Positions 17,132 to 25,374 of a DNA stretch of 64,000 bases are shown in pieces. The translations under genes were made by a program, and so were the position numbers. Positions within the stretch are counted from its first letter, which is position 1; each line of letters starts with the position of its first letter. The DNA comes from Acidimicrobiia bacterium (GTDB taxonomy: Bacteria > Actinomycetota > Acidimicrobiia > Acidimicrobiales > Poriferisodalaceae): assembly GCA_022822525.1 (NCBI GenBank), contig JAJEBN010000106.1, forward strand, positions 18,736 to 82,735. Direction: 5' to 3'. A model generated the notes under the pieces. It was given only the letters and a program-made list of their open reading frames with translations. It did not search any database and was not told the origin of the DNA.

Positions 17132-18121
17132 TTGAATGCAGTGCGCAACCACACGCCTCAACAAGTGCAGGCAGCCGCTACTGAGGCGTTCCGGCAGACA
17201 TTCGAGCGGATTACCGAGAATGTGGAGCGCATCATCCGTGGCAAGCCCGACGCGATCGGGCTGGCGCTGCTGTGCCTCATGTGCGACGGGCACTTGCTGA
17301 TCGAGGACGTTCCCGGGGTCGGCAAGACAAGCTTGGCCAAGTCGCTGGCGGCCTCGATCGAGGTGCCGTTCGGACGCATCCAATTCACGCCCGATGTCCT
17401 GCCTTCCGACGTGATCGGTGTGAATGTCTGGGACGAGCGCGAGCGAGCCTTCGAGTTCCGGCCAGGAGCCCTGTTCTCGAACATCGTCCTCGTCGACGAG
17501 ATCAACCGAGCATCACCCAAGACACAAGCCGCCCTGCTCGAAGCAATGCAGGAACGGCAGGTCACCACCGATCGCACCACGCTCCCCCTCAGTCAGCCGT
17601 TCATGGTGATCGCCACACAGAATCCGATCGAACACGAGGGCACCTACCCGCTGCCCGAATCGCAGCTCGACCGCTTCCTGATGCGCATCAGCATCGGGTA
17701 CCCCGACGCCGACTCGGCGGTGGAGGTCCTCGACCTGCATGACGGCACCACCGAGATCAATGTCGGACCCGTCGCGTCCGCCGACGAGATCAAGGCGATG
17801 ACCCGCACAGTGACCGAGGTGCACGTCGCTCCGGTGCTGCGCCGCTACATCGTGGCGGTGGCCGATGCATCCAGACGGCGAGGCACGATCACCCTCGGCA
17901 TCAGCCCGCGCGCCACGCTGGACCTCCAGCGGGTAGCGCAAGCCCGCGCACTCGCCGCCGGCAGGAACTACGTCGTGCCTGATGATGTGAAGGCAGTCGC
18001 CGAACCGGTGCTCGGTCACCGCATCCGGTTGAGCCCCGACGCACAGCTCCAAGGCCTGACACCCCAGACTGCGCTGCGCGAGGTCTTCGAGGCGGTCGCC
18101 GTCCCGACCAACGCCGGCTGA
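17132..18121 (+). CDS. MoxR-family AAA+ ATPase
   Basis: 329 residues. Walker A is PGVGKTS (61-67), Walker B is VLVDE (119-123), followed by INRASPKTQAALLEAMQE and the sensor segment ATQNPIE; the C-terminal AAA lid contains SPRAT. MoxR ATPases act as chaperones that help assemble or activate client protein complexes. It opens a MoxR-DUF58-transglutaminase operon, a standard set. The start is TTG 17132, with GTG 17141 as alternative; a TAGCCT hexamer at 17102-17107 may be its -10 box. Confidence 0.93.
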   Translation: MNAVRNHTPQQVQAAATEAFRQTFERITENVERIIRGKPDAIGLALLCLMCDGHLLIEDVPGVGKTSLAKSLAASIEVPFGRIQFTPDVLPSDVIGVNVWDERERAFEFRPGALFSNIVLVDEINRASPKTQAALLEAMQERQVTTDRTTLPLSQPFMVIATQNPIEHEGTYPLPESQLDRFLMRISIGYPDADSAVEVLDLHDGTTEINVGPVASADEIKAMTRTVTEVHVAPVLRRYIVAVADASRRRGTITLGISPRATLDLQRVAQARALAAGRNYVVPDDVKAVAEPVLGHRIRLSPDAQLQGLTPQTALREVFEAVAVPTNAG

Positions 18122-18148
18122 GATCGCCGCCATGAACTTCCGGCTCGC

Positions 18149-19315
18149 ATGCTGACGAGGCGGGGTTGGGTCGCCGGTACCGGCTCAATCCTGGCGGCCG
18201 GGGCCGGCCGCTTCTTCGGCATCGGCGAGTTCATCGTGCTCGCAGTGGCCGGGCTGTTCCTGGTCGGCACTGCGGTCGTGTGGACCAGGACCCGCCGCGT
18301 GCGACTGCGGATCCAGCGATCGACCCAGCCTGCCCGCGTTCATGCCGGCGGAACCGCCCGGGTCACCCTGACCGTCACCAACCTCGGCGGTCCTGCGCCG
18401 GTGCTGCAGTTGAGCGACCCGGTGACGGGGACGCTCGGCGCCCGCCTGCGGGTCGGACCGCTGTTATCGGCGGAGCGTGTGCAGGCGACCTACCTGCTGC
18501 CGACCGAGCGCCGCGGGCGTCTCGAGATCGGGCCGGCCGATGTCTCGGTCACCGACCCGCTGGGGCTCGCCCGGACATCGATCGGCACCGGACCCCGGAC
18601 CACGCTGGTGGTGTATCCGGCCACCCAGACGTTGATGCCGCCGCGGCTGGCTCGAGGTCCTGAACCGCTCGGCGTCGCCGCTGACGTGCACACCCTGCAG
18701 CGCATCGGCGAGGACTTCTACGCCCTGCGCGATTACACCGTCGGCGACGATGTCCGGCGGATTCACTGGCCGTCGACGGCACGACTGGGACGGCCGATGG
18801 TGCGTGAGGACGAAGTTCCCCGTCGCAGCCGTGTGACGGTGGTGCTCGACACGCGCAGCACAACTCTTGACGATGAGAGATTCGAGGTCGCGGTGTCTGC
18901 GGCTGCCAGTGTCGTGCTGGCCTGCGCGTCACGCCATGATCCCTTGCGACTGCTGACCGTGGCCGGGGCCGACACCGGGTTCGTCACCTCAGGGGAAGGC
19001 TTGGCACAGGTGTTCGATCACCTGGCAGAGGTCTCCACGTCCGCAGCAGGAACGCTGCGGGGCACGCTGGCCGCAGCTACTTCCGCGTCGACGGGAGCCG
19101 TCGTCGTCGTGCTCGGCGGCGCTGCCCTCGAAGCAGAACGGGATGCCGAGTCACTCTCGGCGGCCGAGTCGCGGAGCTCCGCCCTGACAGTCATCCGCGT
19201 CCGTGCTCCCGACGCGAGGCTCCGGGCCGGCGGGCGGCGCTGGGTCGACATCACGCGCTCGGCCGACCTGGCACCACGGTGGGCCGCTGCCCAGGCAGAG
19301 ACGCTGCCGGTATGA
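18149..19315 (+). CDS. DUF58 domain protein
   Basis: 388 residues with two N-terminal hydrophobic segments (about 10-45), an extracytoplasmic-type beta region, and the DUF58 signature YALRDYTVGDDVRRIHWP at about 190-207. The C-terminal half resembles a von Willebrand A fold and includes VVLDTRS. DUF58 proteins accompany MoxR ATPases and are thought to be their membrane-bound clients. It lies 27 bp after moxR, and its stop overlaps the next start by 4 bp (ATGA). Biochemical role unknown. Confidence 0.9.
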   Translation: MLTRRGWVAGTGSILAAGAGRFFGIGEFIVLAVAGLFLVGTAVVWTRTRRVRLRIQRSTQPARVHAGGTARVTLTVTNLGGPAPVLQLSDPVTGTLGARLRVGPLLSAERVQATYLLPTERRGRLEIGPADVSVTDPLGLARTSIGTGPRTTLVVYPATQTLMPPRLARGPEPLGVAADVHTLQRIGEDFYALRDYTVGDDVRRIHWPSTARLGRPMVREDEVPRRSRVTVVLDTRSTTLDDERFEVAVSAAASVVLACASRHDPLRLLTVAGADTGFVTSGEGLAQVFDHLAEVSTSAAGTLRGTLAAATSASTGAVVVVLGGAALEAERDAESLSAAESRSSALTVIRVRAPDARLRAGGRRWVDITRSADLAPRWAAAQAETLPV

Positions 19316-21588
19316 CGCGCCGAACCCTGTGGCAAGTGGAGATCTCCCTGTGGGCGCTGACGCTGATGTCGGTGCTCATGGCGCGTCGGCTGTTCGACTC
19401 CTGGGACTACGCGCCGCTGTGGCTCATCCTGGCCGCCGGTGGTCACGCCACTGCGGCGGTGGCCAGGCGTCAGCGCTGGCCGCTCGCGCTGGCGGTGACG
19501 GCATCGACCGTGGTGCTCATCATCGTCGAGAGCTTCGCGCTCTACTCCCGCACGCTGTGGCTGGGCTTGCTGCCGAGTGCGGAGACACTGCAGCAAGCCG
19601 CATCTGACATCGAATCGGCATGGCACGCGTTCGCCATTGTGGAGGCACCGACACCGGCCACATCGGGCTTCCTGCTGGTCGGCGGCGCCGCCGTCTGGCT
19701 CGCGGCCTTCTGCGCGGACGGCGTCGCGCTGCGAGCACGACTCGCGCCCGAGGCCCTGCTGCCCAGCTTCGGCGTGCTCGCCTTCGTGGGCGCCCTGGGC
19801 ACGGGCGATTGGCGCATCCGCAGCGCGGCCGCGATGGTGCTGTTGGCGGTCGTGTTCGTTGCCGCGCACGGCATTCACCACACGGCCGGCCGGGTGCCCC
19901 TCGGGGCATCGGAACGCCGGCGCTCGACGGTGCCCATGCGCACAGCACTGCGATTCGGTGCCGTTGCCGCTGTGGGCGCAGCCCTGGCAGTTCCGCTGCT
20001 GCCCGGCAGCGACGCACCGGCGATCGTGTCATGGAAGGATCTCGACGGCTCCGCCCCGGCATCGCGGGTCACGATCAGCCCGCTGGTGAATGCGCAAGGA
20101 CGCCTGGTCGGCACCTCGGGCGCCGAGCTGTTCCGAGTGGAGGCTGATGCGCCCGCGTACTGGCGGATGTCGGGGCTGAGCCGGTTCGACGGCGAGTTCT
20201 GGGGTTCTGAGCAGCTCTACTCCAGCACGGCACAGGCACTCAGCGGGCCCGTCAGCCCAGGTGCGTTCACCCAGACGTTCACCATCAGCGCCCTCGACAG
20301 CATCTGGCTGCCCGCCGCGTTCGAACCCGTTGCCTTTGACGGCCCCGATGCGCTCTATGACTCCGAGACCGGGACACTCGTCACCACCCACAGCGCCACC
20401 TTGGAGCCCGGCTTCTCCTACACCGTGAGCTCGGCGACCGACACTCCCTCGCTTGCGGGCTTGGTGGCCGCCAGCGGCGAGGTGCCGCCCGACGTCGCCG
20501 AGAAATACCTGCCCCTGCCCGACGGCTTCAACCCCCGGGTCGCCGACCTCGCCGCAGACATCACCACGGACGCCTCTGGCCCCTACGCGAAGGCGCTGGT
20601 GCTGCAGAACTTCTTTCGCGAGAACTTCGTCTACTCGCTGCGCGTGCCCAGCGGCCACGGCACCGACCGCATGGAGCAGTTCCTCTTCGAGGACCGCCGT
20701 GGCTATTGCGAGCAGTTCGCCGGAACCTACGCCGCTATGGCCCGCTCCATCGGGCTGCCCTCCCGGGTGGCTGTCGGCTTCACGCCGGGCGAGCTGGTCG
20801 ATGGCGCGTACGTCGTCACTGGCTCCCATTACCACGCATGGCCCGAGGTGTGGATCGGGGGACGATGGGTGTACTTCGAGCCGACACCGGGACGGGGCGC
20901 CCCCGGTGCGGTCGTCTACACAGGGGTGCCGCCGCAGCAGGTCGTGCCCGGTGATCCAGACGCAGCGGGAGAGGCAGGCTCCGGCTTCATCGGTCAACTG
21001 GGTGCCGAGGACTTGGAGGGGATCTCGGGCGATCTCGAAGGCTTCGTGGACATCCTCGGTGTCGAGGGCTCCGGAGAGGACACCGGGGTCTGGTCGGAGT
21101 GGCTCGTCGTGCCCTTCTACGCGATCCTCGCCGTCGGCATGCTGTGGCTCATCGCCATTCCTGCCGCGGTGCGGATCCGGCGCGCGCTGCATCACCGGCG
21201 GGCACGCCACGATGCGCGCGCCGAAGTAGCAGCCGCCTGGGACGATGTGGCCGAAACGCTGTTCGGCCTCGGCATCGACCGTCGCCCGACCGAGACCCAC
21301 GTCGAGTTCGCGAACCGCGTTCGCCGCCGCCTGCGCATCGAGACCCCCGAGATGGAGACGCTTGCTGTCGCAGCGCAGGAGGCCAGTTACGCCGCCGATC
21401 CGCCATCGCCACAGACGGTGGCGGGCGCCCGCATGAACGCCGAGCATCTCGAGACCCGCATCCGAGCGGCACGCAGTCGGTGGGATCGGCTCGGCACAGC
21501 ATGCCGGCCCACGGCGCTCATCGCCGGACCTCGCTCGCGCCGCCAGGATCGAGCGAGTCGCCACGGCTCATTGGTGCACAGCCGGTGA
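19312..21588 (+). CDS. TgpA-like membrane transglutaminase-fold protein
   Basis: 758 residues. Five or six N-terminal membrane helices (about 1-215) precede an extracytoplasmic region with a transglutaminase core: catalytic Cys in GYCEQFAGTYAAMAR, His in GSHYHAWPEVW, and an acidic residue in VYFEPTPGRG, where many relatives have Asp or Glu. A further membrane helix and a cytoplasmic DUF4129-like tail follow. TgpA-type proteins are usual partners of MoxR and DUF58 proteins and act in the envelope, possibly as peptidases. The start at ATG 19312 is fixed by the ATGA overlap. Confidence 0.9.
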   Translation: MTRRTLWQVEISLWALTLMSVLMARRLFDSWDYAPLWLILAAGGHATAAVARRQRWPLALAVTASTVVLIIVESFALYSRTLWLGLLPSAETLQQAASDIESAWHAFAIVEAPTPATSGFLLVGGAAVWLAAFCADGVALRARLAPEALLPSFGVLAFVGALGTGDWRIRSAAAMVLLAVVFVAAHGIHHTAGRVPLGASERRRSTVPMRTALRFGAVAAVGAALAVPLLPGSDAPAIVSWKDLDGSAPASRVTISPLVNAQGRLVGTSGAELFRVEADAPAYWRMSGLSRFDGEFWGSEQLYSSTAQALSGPVSPGAFTQTFTISALDSIWLPAAFEPVAFDGPDALYDSETGTLVTTHSATLEPGFSYTVSSATDTPSLAGLVAASGEVPPDVAEKYLPLPDGFNPRVADLAADITTDASGPYAKALVLQNFFRENFVYSLRVPSGHGTDRMEQFLFEDRRGYCEQFAGTYAAMARSIGLPSRVAVGFTPGELVDGAYVVTGSHYHAWPEVWIGGRWVYFEPTPGRGAPGAVVYTGVPPQQVVPGDPDAAGEAGSGFIGQLGAEDLEGISGDLEGFVDILGVEGSGEDTGVWSEWLVVPFYAILAVGMLWLIAIPAAVRIRRALHHRRARHDARAEVAAAWDDVAETLFGLGIDRRPTETHVEFANRVRRRLRIETPEMETLAVAAQEASYAADPPSPQTVAGARMNAEHLETRIRAARSRWDRLGTACRPTALIAGPRSRRQDRASRHGSLVHSR

Positions 21589-21631
21589 CCGCCGGCACGA
21601 TCATCCCGACAAGCAGCCGTCCGCAGGGGAA

Positions 21632-22009
21632 CTAGCTGGGATCGTTGCGAAAACGGCGCCGCATGCGATCGCCGAATGAGTCGGCGCTGCGAGGCCCAGT
21701 GCGCTTCGCGATCGAATCCGAGACCTTCTCAAGACCTAGCCGGCCCATCTTGCGGACATTGCGCTCGATCACGACTGCGCTCGCGAAGACGATCAGGAAC
21801 GCGACGAACGACAGCGCGAAGTGCACTTGCAGGCCGAGGCCGATGCCGACGAGACCCAGCACCCCGCCGAGTACTGCCCATCGGATATTGCGCAGCGCAT
21901 GCCTCGTCAAGGTGGTTTCGGACACCTCCCGGGCGAATTCGGGATCGTTGTCGTAGAAGTCCTTCTCGATCTCGAGCAGGATCCGTTGTTCGTCTTCCGA
22001 GAGCGGCAC
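21632..22009 (-). CDS. DUF3040 membrane protein
   Basis: 125 residues beginning V-P-L-S-E-D-E-Q-R-I-L, then L-E-I-E-K-D-F-Y-D-N-D-P, which is the DUF3040 signature, followed by two hydrophobic segments (about residues 45-85). The family is typical of Actinomycetota and has no assigned function. GTG 22009 has GGAG 8 nt upstream; the frame stays open to 22237 through sequence shared with the 3' end of dinB, which cannot be the native N-terminus. It converges with the transglutaminase gene over a 43-bp gap. Confidence 0.88.
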   Translation of the reverse strand: MPLSEDEQRILLEIEKDFYDNDPEFAREVSETTLTRHALRNIRWAVLGGVLGLVGIGLGLQVHFALSFVAFLIVFASAVVIERNVRKMGRLGLEKVSDSIAKRTGPRSADSFGDRMRRRFRNDPS

Positions 22010-22133
22010 GCACAGGCTCCACATGCTGGATTGCCTTTGTTGCTGCCAGTGTAGGACTGCGCCCGGCATCACTTCCACGCGCCCCGACGCGCAATGCAGC
22101 GCCAAAGGAGTCCCGACGAGACCCTCTGGACCC

Positions 22134-23513
22134 TCAGCGTCCCCAACGGCGCTCGCCCGGCGCGCCATCGCGCAGGCCGGCTGCACCATGACTGATGACC
22201 GCACGGCCGAAACGGCCGCGTATCGCATCGAGTGCATCGCCCAGCCTGCGGTCCACCTCGGCGTCTCCGGTCAGGCCCGGCTCGGCGTCTGCCGCGGCGT
22301 CCGACGCTGCGGCGGACCGCCGCCCGACATCGAGCTCGAGCTGGAGCTGACCTCGAGGCGCTGGGAGTGTGTCAGCGCCATCTCCCGCCTCACTTCGCGC
22401 CGCAGGCGCCGAGGTCTCGCTGATATTCGACACGGCGATGCCCAGCAGCCGGATGCCGCTGCTGAGGTCGAGCTTGGCGATGAGCGCATGCGCCGCGCCA
22501 GCAAGTATGCGGGGCGTCTGGACTGGTCCGGCAAGCGTGTGGGCCCGCGTCCGCAGTGAGAAGTCCGGATACTTGACCTTGACGGTGACCGTCCTCCCCG
22601 CCAAGCCGTTCGCTCGCAAGCGCGACGCGACCGCGTCGGCGAGGCGCACGGTCTCGCCGCGAATCCGGTCGGGATCGCGCACATCGACGTCGAACGTCTC
22701 CTCGTGGCTGACCGAGCGAGGGATGCCGCCAGGGTGCACCGGTCGGTCGTCGATCCCGTTGGCCAGCGCTGAGAGATGCGTGCCGTGTGCGCTGCCGATG
22801 GCAGTGACAAGGCGCTCGATCGGCACCGCAGCCAAGTCCCCCACCGAGAACACGTCGATGTCGTGGAGCCGTCCGAGCGTGACCGGTCCGACGCCCCACA
22901 GAGCCTCCACCCGATGAGCCCACAGGAAATCGAGTTGCTCGGCACGCTCGACGATCCGAACACCCAATCCGGGACGGGGTCCTGAGCGCCCGACGGTCGG
23001 CTTCGCTGCAACTGAAGCCAGCTTGGCCAGGGTCTTGTTCGACGCAACGCCGACGGAGCAGTCGAGACCGGTGGCCTCGCGCACGGCGCTGCGCAGGTGC
23101 CAGGCGATCTCGGGAGACGAACCGAACAGGCGGTGTGCCCCCGAGACGTCCAGGAATGCCTCGTCGAGTGCGATCGGCTCGACGTGCGGCGTGACCGACT
23201 CGAAGACTTCGGCGATGGCTACCGAGGCTTCTGCATAGCCGGAGAAGTCAGACGTCACCACGACCGCATCCGGACACAACCGGCGAGCCCGCGCAGTCGG
23301 CATTGCCGCATGCACGCCTGACGCTCGCGCCTCATAGCTGGCAGACGCCACAACGCCTCGCCGACCCGACCCGCCCACGATCACCGGTCGGCCGACCAGG
23401 GCCGGATCGCGCTTACGCTCGACTTCGACATAGAAGGCATCCATGTCGACATGCAGGATCGGCAGCTCGTCGGTGACCGCGACAGCGAGTTCGACTCGCT
23501 GATCGCCGTTCAC
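22134..23513 (-). CDS. dinB: DNA polymerase IV (DinB, Y family)
   Basis: 459-residue translesion polymerase. Catalytic carboxylates are in ILHVDMDAFYVEVE and ALDEAFLDVSG; the fingers motif VASASYEARASGVHAAMP, helix-hairpin-helix segment ALWGVGPVT and little-finger domain follow. The C-terminus has a short QLQLELD stretch that could resemble a beta-clamp-binding motif, then an unconserved Ala-rich tail. The start is GTG 23513 with GAGGG 6 nt upstream. It lies 6 bp after the NUDIX gene, so they are probably co-transcribed. No SOS box was searched for. Confidence 0.95.
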   Translation of the reverse strand: MNGDQRVELAVAVTDELPILHVDMDAFYVEVERKRDPALVGRPVIVGGSGRRGVVASASYEARASGVHAAMPTARARRLCPDAVVVTSDFSGYAEASVAIAEVFESVTPHVEPIALDEAFLDVSGAHRLFGSSPEIAWHLRSAVREATGLDCSVGVASNKTLAKLASVAAKPTVGRSGPRPGLGVRIVERAEQLDFLWAHRVEALWGVGPVTLGRLHDIDVFSVGDLAAVPIERLVTAIGSAHGTHLSALANGIDDRPVHPGGIPRSVSHEETFDVDVRDPDRIRGETVRLADAVASRLRANGLAGRTVTVKVKYPDFSLRTRAHTLAGPVQTPRILAGAAHALIAKLDLSSGIRLLGIAVSNISETSAPAARSEAGDGADTLPAPRGQLQLELDVGRRSAAASDAAADAEPGLTGDAEVDRRLGDALDAIRGRFGRAVISHGAAGLRDGAPGERRWGR

Positions 23514-23519
23514 AGGCCC

Positions 23520-24026
23520 TCAGGTCGCGGTGGGCGTCACCACCAGGCCGGTGCGGTGGTCGCCGCTCACGGTGTAGCGGAATACGTGGCCGTGGTCAGC
23601 TTCGCCTCTCAGGTACGACAGAAGAGGCTCGGCCATCCAGGCGTACTGGCCGTCGAGCAAGTCCTCCAGCTCGCCGCTGGGCACCCACTTGGCGTCGAAC
23701 ACGATGCCATCGGGATCGTCGATGCCCAGCTCGCCTGTCCACGCCTCGGCCTCGTGCACTTCGACCTGCAAGAACCAGCCAGGGCCGCCGCTGCCGTCGG
23801 CCTCGACCGTATAGAGCGGCCCGTTCCAAGACGAGACGTGCAGTCCGGTCTCTTCGGCGACCTCGCGCGTCAGCGCGCCGAGGATGGTTTCCCCCGGATC
23901 CACCACGCCGCCGGGGGTGCTCCAGTCGGTCGTGCCATTGCGACGCAGGTTGTTGACCATGAGCACCGCGCTGTCACGGCGCAGGATGCCGCCCGCGACT
24001 GCCCATCGATGCAACTGCGGACCCAC
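23520..24026 (-). CDS. NUDIX hydrolase
   Basis: 168 residues with a complete Nudix box, G-G-V-V-D-P-G-E-T, then R-E-V-A-E-E-T-G-L (pattern G-x5-E-x7-R-E-x2-E-E-x-G), which binds the metal that cleaves nucleoside-diphosphate-linked substrates. Preceding WSTPGG is common in MutT-type members. The substrate cannot be told. GTG 24026 is chosen because upstream codons overlap the divergent gene's promoter; no Shine-Dalgarno is visible, so the message may be leaderless. Pairing with dinB suggests, but does not prove, nucleotide-pool or repair work. Confidence 0.85.
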   Translation of the reverse strand: MGPQLHRWAVAGGILRRDSAVLMVNNLRRNGTTDWSTPGGVVDPGETILGALTREVAEETGLHVSSWNGPLYTVEADGSGGPGWFLQVEVHEAEAWTGELGIDDPDGIVFDAKWVPSGELEDLLDGQYAWMAEPLLSYLRGEADHGHVFRYTVSGDHRTGLVVTPTAT

Positions 24027-24072
24027 TCGGGCAGTCTGCCATGGAGAGGTCAAGGGCCGGGTAGGTGCTCTC

Positions 24073-24104
24073 TTGACGGGCGGCACGCCGGCTCGTCCTA
24101 CGAT
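24073..24104 (+). promoter_or_regulatory. candidate promoter of the two-component operon
   Basis: TTGACG at 24073-24078 and TACGAT at 24099-24104. The 20-bp spacer is long, so the -35 assignment is weak, while the -10 is good. Initiation about 7 nt after the -10 would fall at the GTG 24112, making the first message leaderless. It sits in the divergent gap with the NUDIX gene. Confidence 0.4.
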
Positions 24105-24111
24105 GGCGCAC

Positions 24112-24516
24112 GTGAACGGGCGAGACGACCGAGAGCGGCATGATCGCGTCCAGGTGTCGAGCACTGGGGCAGGAGTCCCAGGGGCAGCGCTCACTCCTGC
24201 TCCTACGGCGCTGCCTTCGGTGCTTGCACGGGTCGTCGCCTTCAGCGCGATAGTGATCTCCGCGGTCTGCGGCGGCCTGGTTGGCTATGCGATCAGCGCC
24301 CTCGAGTGCAGCCGGGGCTGTGTCGGACCGACGCTGGCGGGTGCAGCGATCGGTGCACTGGCCGCTGCCGCCGGCGTTGCCGCGATCGCCGCGCTGGTTC
24401 TGCGATCCATGAGCGAATGGGCCGATCAGGCCTCGGTGACGCATCGCCGCCGTGGCTGGCGATCTCGCCGCAACCGGGTCACCCCGTTGCACGATGACAA
24501 GGCGGTACGGCAGTGA
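24112..24516 (+). CDS. small two-helix membrane protein leading the two-component operon
   Basis: 134 residues from GTG 24112 (ATG 24103 would add three, but it lies within the -10 hexamer). A polar N-terminal tail of about 35 residues is followed by two hydrophobic helices, one ending G-Y-A-I-S-A-L-E-C and one rich in Ala and Gly; the segment between them has two Cys (E-C-S-R-G-C). A basic cytoplasmic tail follows. I do not recognise the family. The stop overlaps the response-regulator start (GTGA). Coupling suggests an accessory or signal-modulating role, which is inference only. Confidence 0.7.
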   Translation: MNGRDDRERHDRVQVSSTGAGVPGAALTPAPTALPSVLARVVAFSAIVISAVCGGLVGYAISALECSRGCVGPTLAGAAIGALAAAAGVAAIAALVLRSMSEWADQASVTHRRRGWRSRRNRVTPLHDDKAVRQ

Positions 24517-25193
24517 CGACCAACGTTCTCGCGGTCGAAGACGACGAACGGATCCGCACCGCGCTGCGGCTGGCGCTCGAAGACGAGGGCTGGCACGTCA
24601 GCGAAGCGGAGTCCTGCGAAGAAGCGCTCGAACGATTCACTCCCGACAGCACCGACGTGGTGCTGGTGGACATCATGCTGCCTGGACTCGACGGCTTCGA
24701 TCTGTGCCGGTCCATCAGGCGGATCAGCCATGTGCCGATCATCATGGTGACGGCCCGCGACGACACCCATGACGTGGTCGCCGGGCTCGAAGCCGGCGCC
24801 GACGACTATCTCACCAAGCCGTTCGCTCCCAAAGAGCTCTCGGCTCGGATCAGGGCATTGCTGCGGCGCAGCCGGACCGTGGACGGCAGCGGGCTGCCGC
24901 GCGCCGTCGGCGATCTCGAGATCTATCCCGACGAGGGCGTGGTCCGAAAGAACGACGAGGAGTTGCATCTCACCAAGACGGAATTCCGCTTGCTGTGCGA
25001 ATTGTCCGACAATCCGGGCAAGGTGATGAGCCGCGAACAACTGCTCGAGCGGGTCTGGGGATACGACTACTTCGGCGACGGCCGTCTTGTCGATGTGCAC
25101 GTGCGCCGGCTGCGCCTCAAGATCGAGGATGATCCCGCAAACCCGCGCTACGTGGCGACAGCACGCGGCATGGGCTACAAGCTGCGAGCCTGA
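24513..25193 (+). CDS. OmpR-family response regulator, MtrA-like
   Basis: 226 residues. Receiver domain with acidic pocket E-D-D (9-11), phospho-acceptor Asp53 in VLVDIMLPG, T80 and Lys102 in LTKPFAP; a C-terminal winged helix (about 130-226) with LTKTEFRLL and the closing RGMGYKL. The partner order (regulator, kinase, GerMN lipoprotein) is that of mtrA-mtrB-lpqB, which in Actinomycetota controls envelope and division genes. The start is GTG 24513, overlapping the upstream stop by 4 bp. Confidence 0.93.
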   Translation: MTTNVLAVEDDERIRTALRLALEDEGWHVSEAESCEEALERFTPDSTDVVLVDIMLPGLDGFDLCRSIRRISHVPIIMVTARDDTHDVVAGLEAGADDYLTKPFAPKELSARIRALLRRSRTVDGSGLPRAVGDLEIYPDEGVVRKNDEELHLTKTEFRLLCELSDNPGKVMSREQLLERVWGYDYFGDGRLVDVHVRRLRLKIEDDPANPRYVATARGMGYKLRA

Positions 25194-25222
25194 CTGATGC
25201 GGCGGCGGTCGCGGTGGCAGCG

Positions 25223-25300
25223 ATGAGACTTCGCTGGCGCCGGCCCCTGCGGCGGTTGCCGAATCCAACAGCGGCAACCGCGCGCAGGATTGAGCGATGA
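25223..25300 (+). CDS. duplicate-start mini-ORF 1
   Basis: A 25-codon frame beginning with the same first 13 residues as the kinase (M-R-L-R-W-R-R-P-L-R-R-L-P), then N-P-T-A-A-T-A-R-R-I-E-R and TGA. Its TGA overlaps the next ATG (ATGA). A still shorter frame from ATG 25197 ends at 25226, overlapping this ATG in the same way, so ribosomes could pass from the regulator gene through a chain of overlaps. Whether it is translated is unknown. It arose by duplication of the kinase start. Confidence 0.35.
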   Translation: MRLRWRRPLRRLPNPTAATARRIER

Positions 25301-25374
25301 GACTTCGCTGGCGCCGGCCCCTGCGGCGGTTGCTGAATCCAACAGCGGCAACCGCGCGCAGGATTGAGCGATGA
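25297..25374 (+). CDS. duplicate-start mini-ORF 2
   Basis: Second 25-codon copy, identical to the first except Leu for Pro at residue 13. Its TGA overlaps the kinase ATG at 25371 by the same ATGA arrangement. If translated, it would couple kinase synthesis to the upstream frames; if not, it is simply duplicated leader. Confidence 0.35.
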   Translation: MRLRWRRPLRRLLNPTAATARRIER

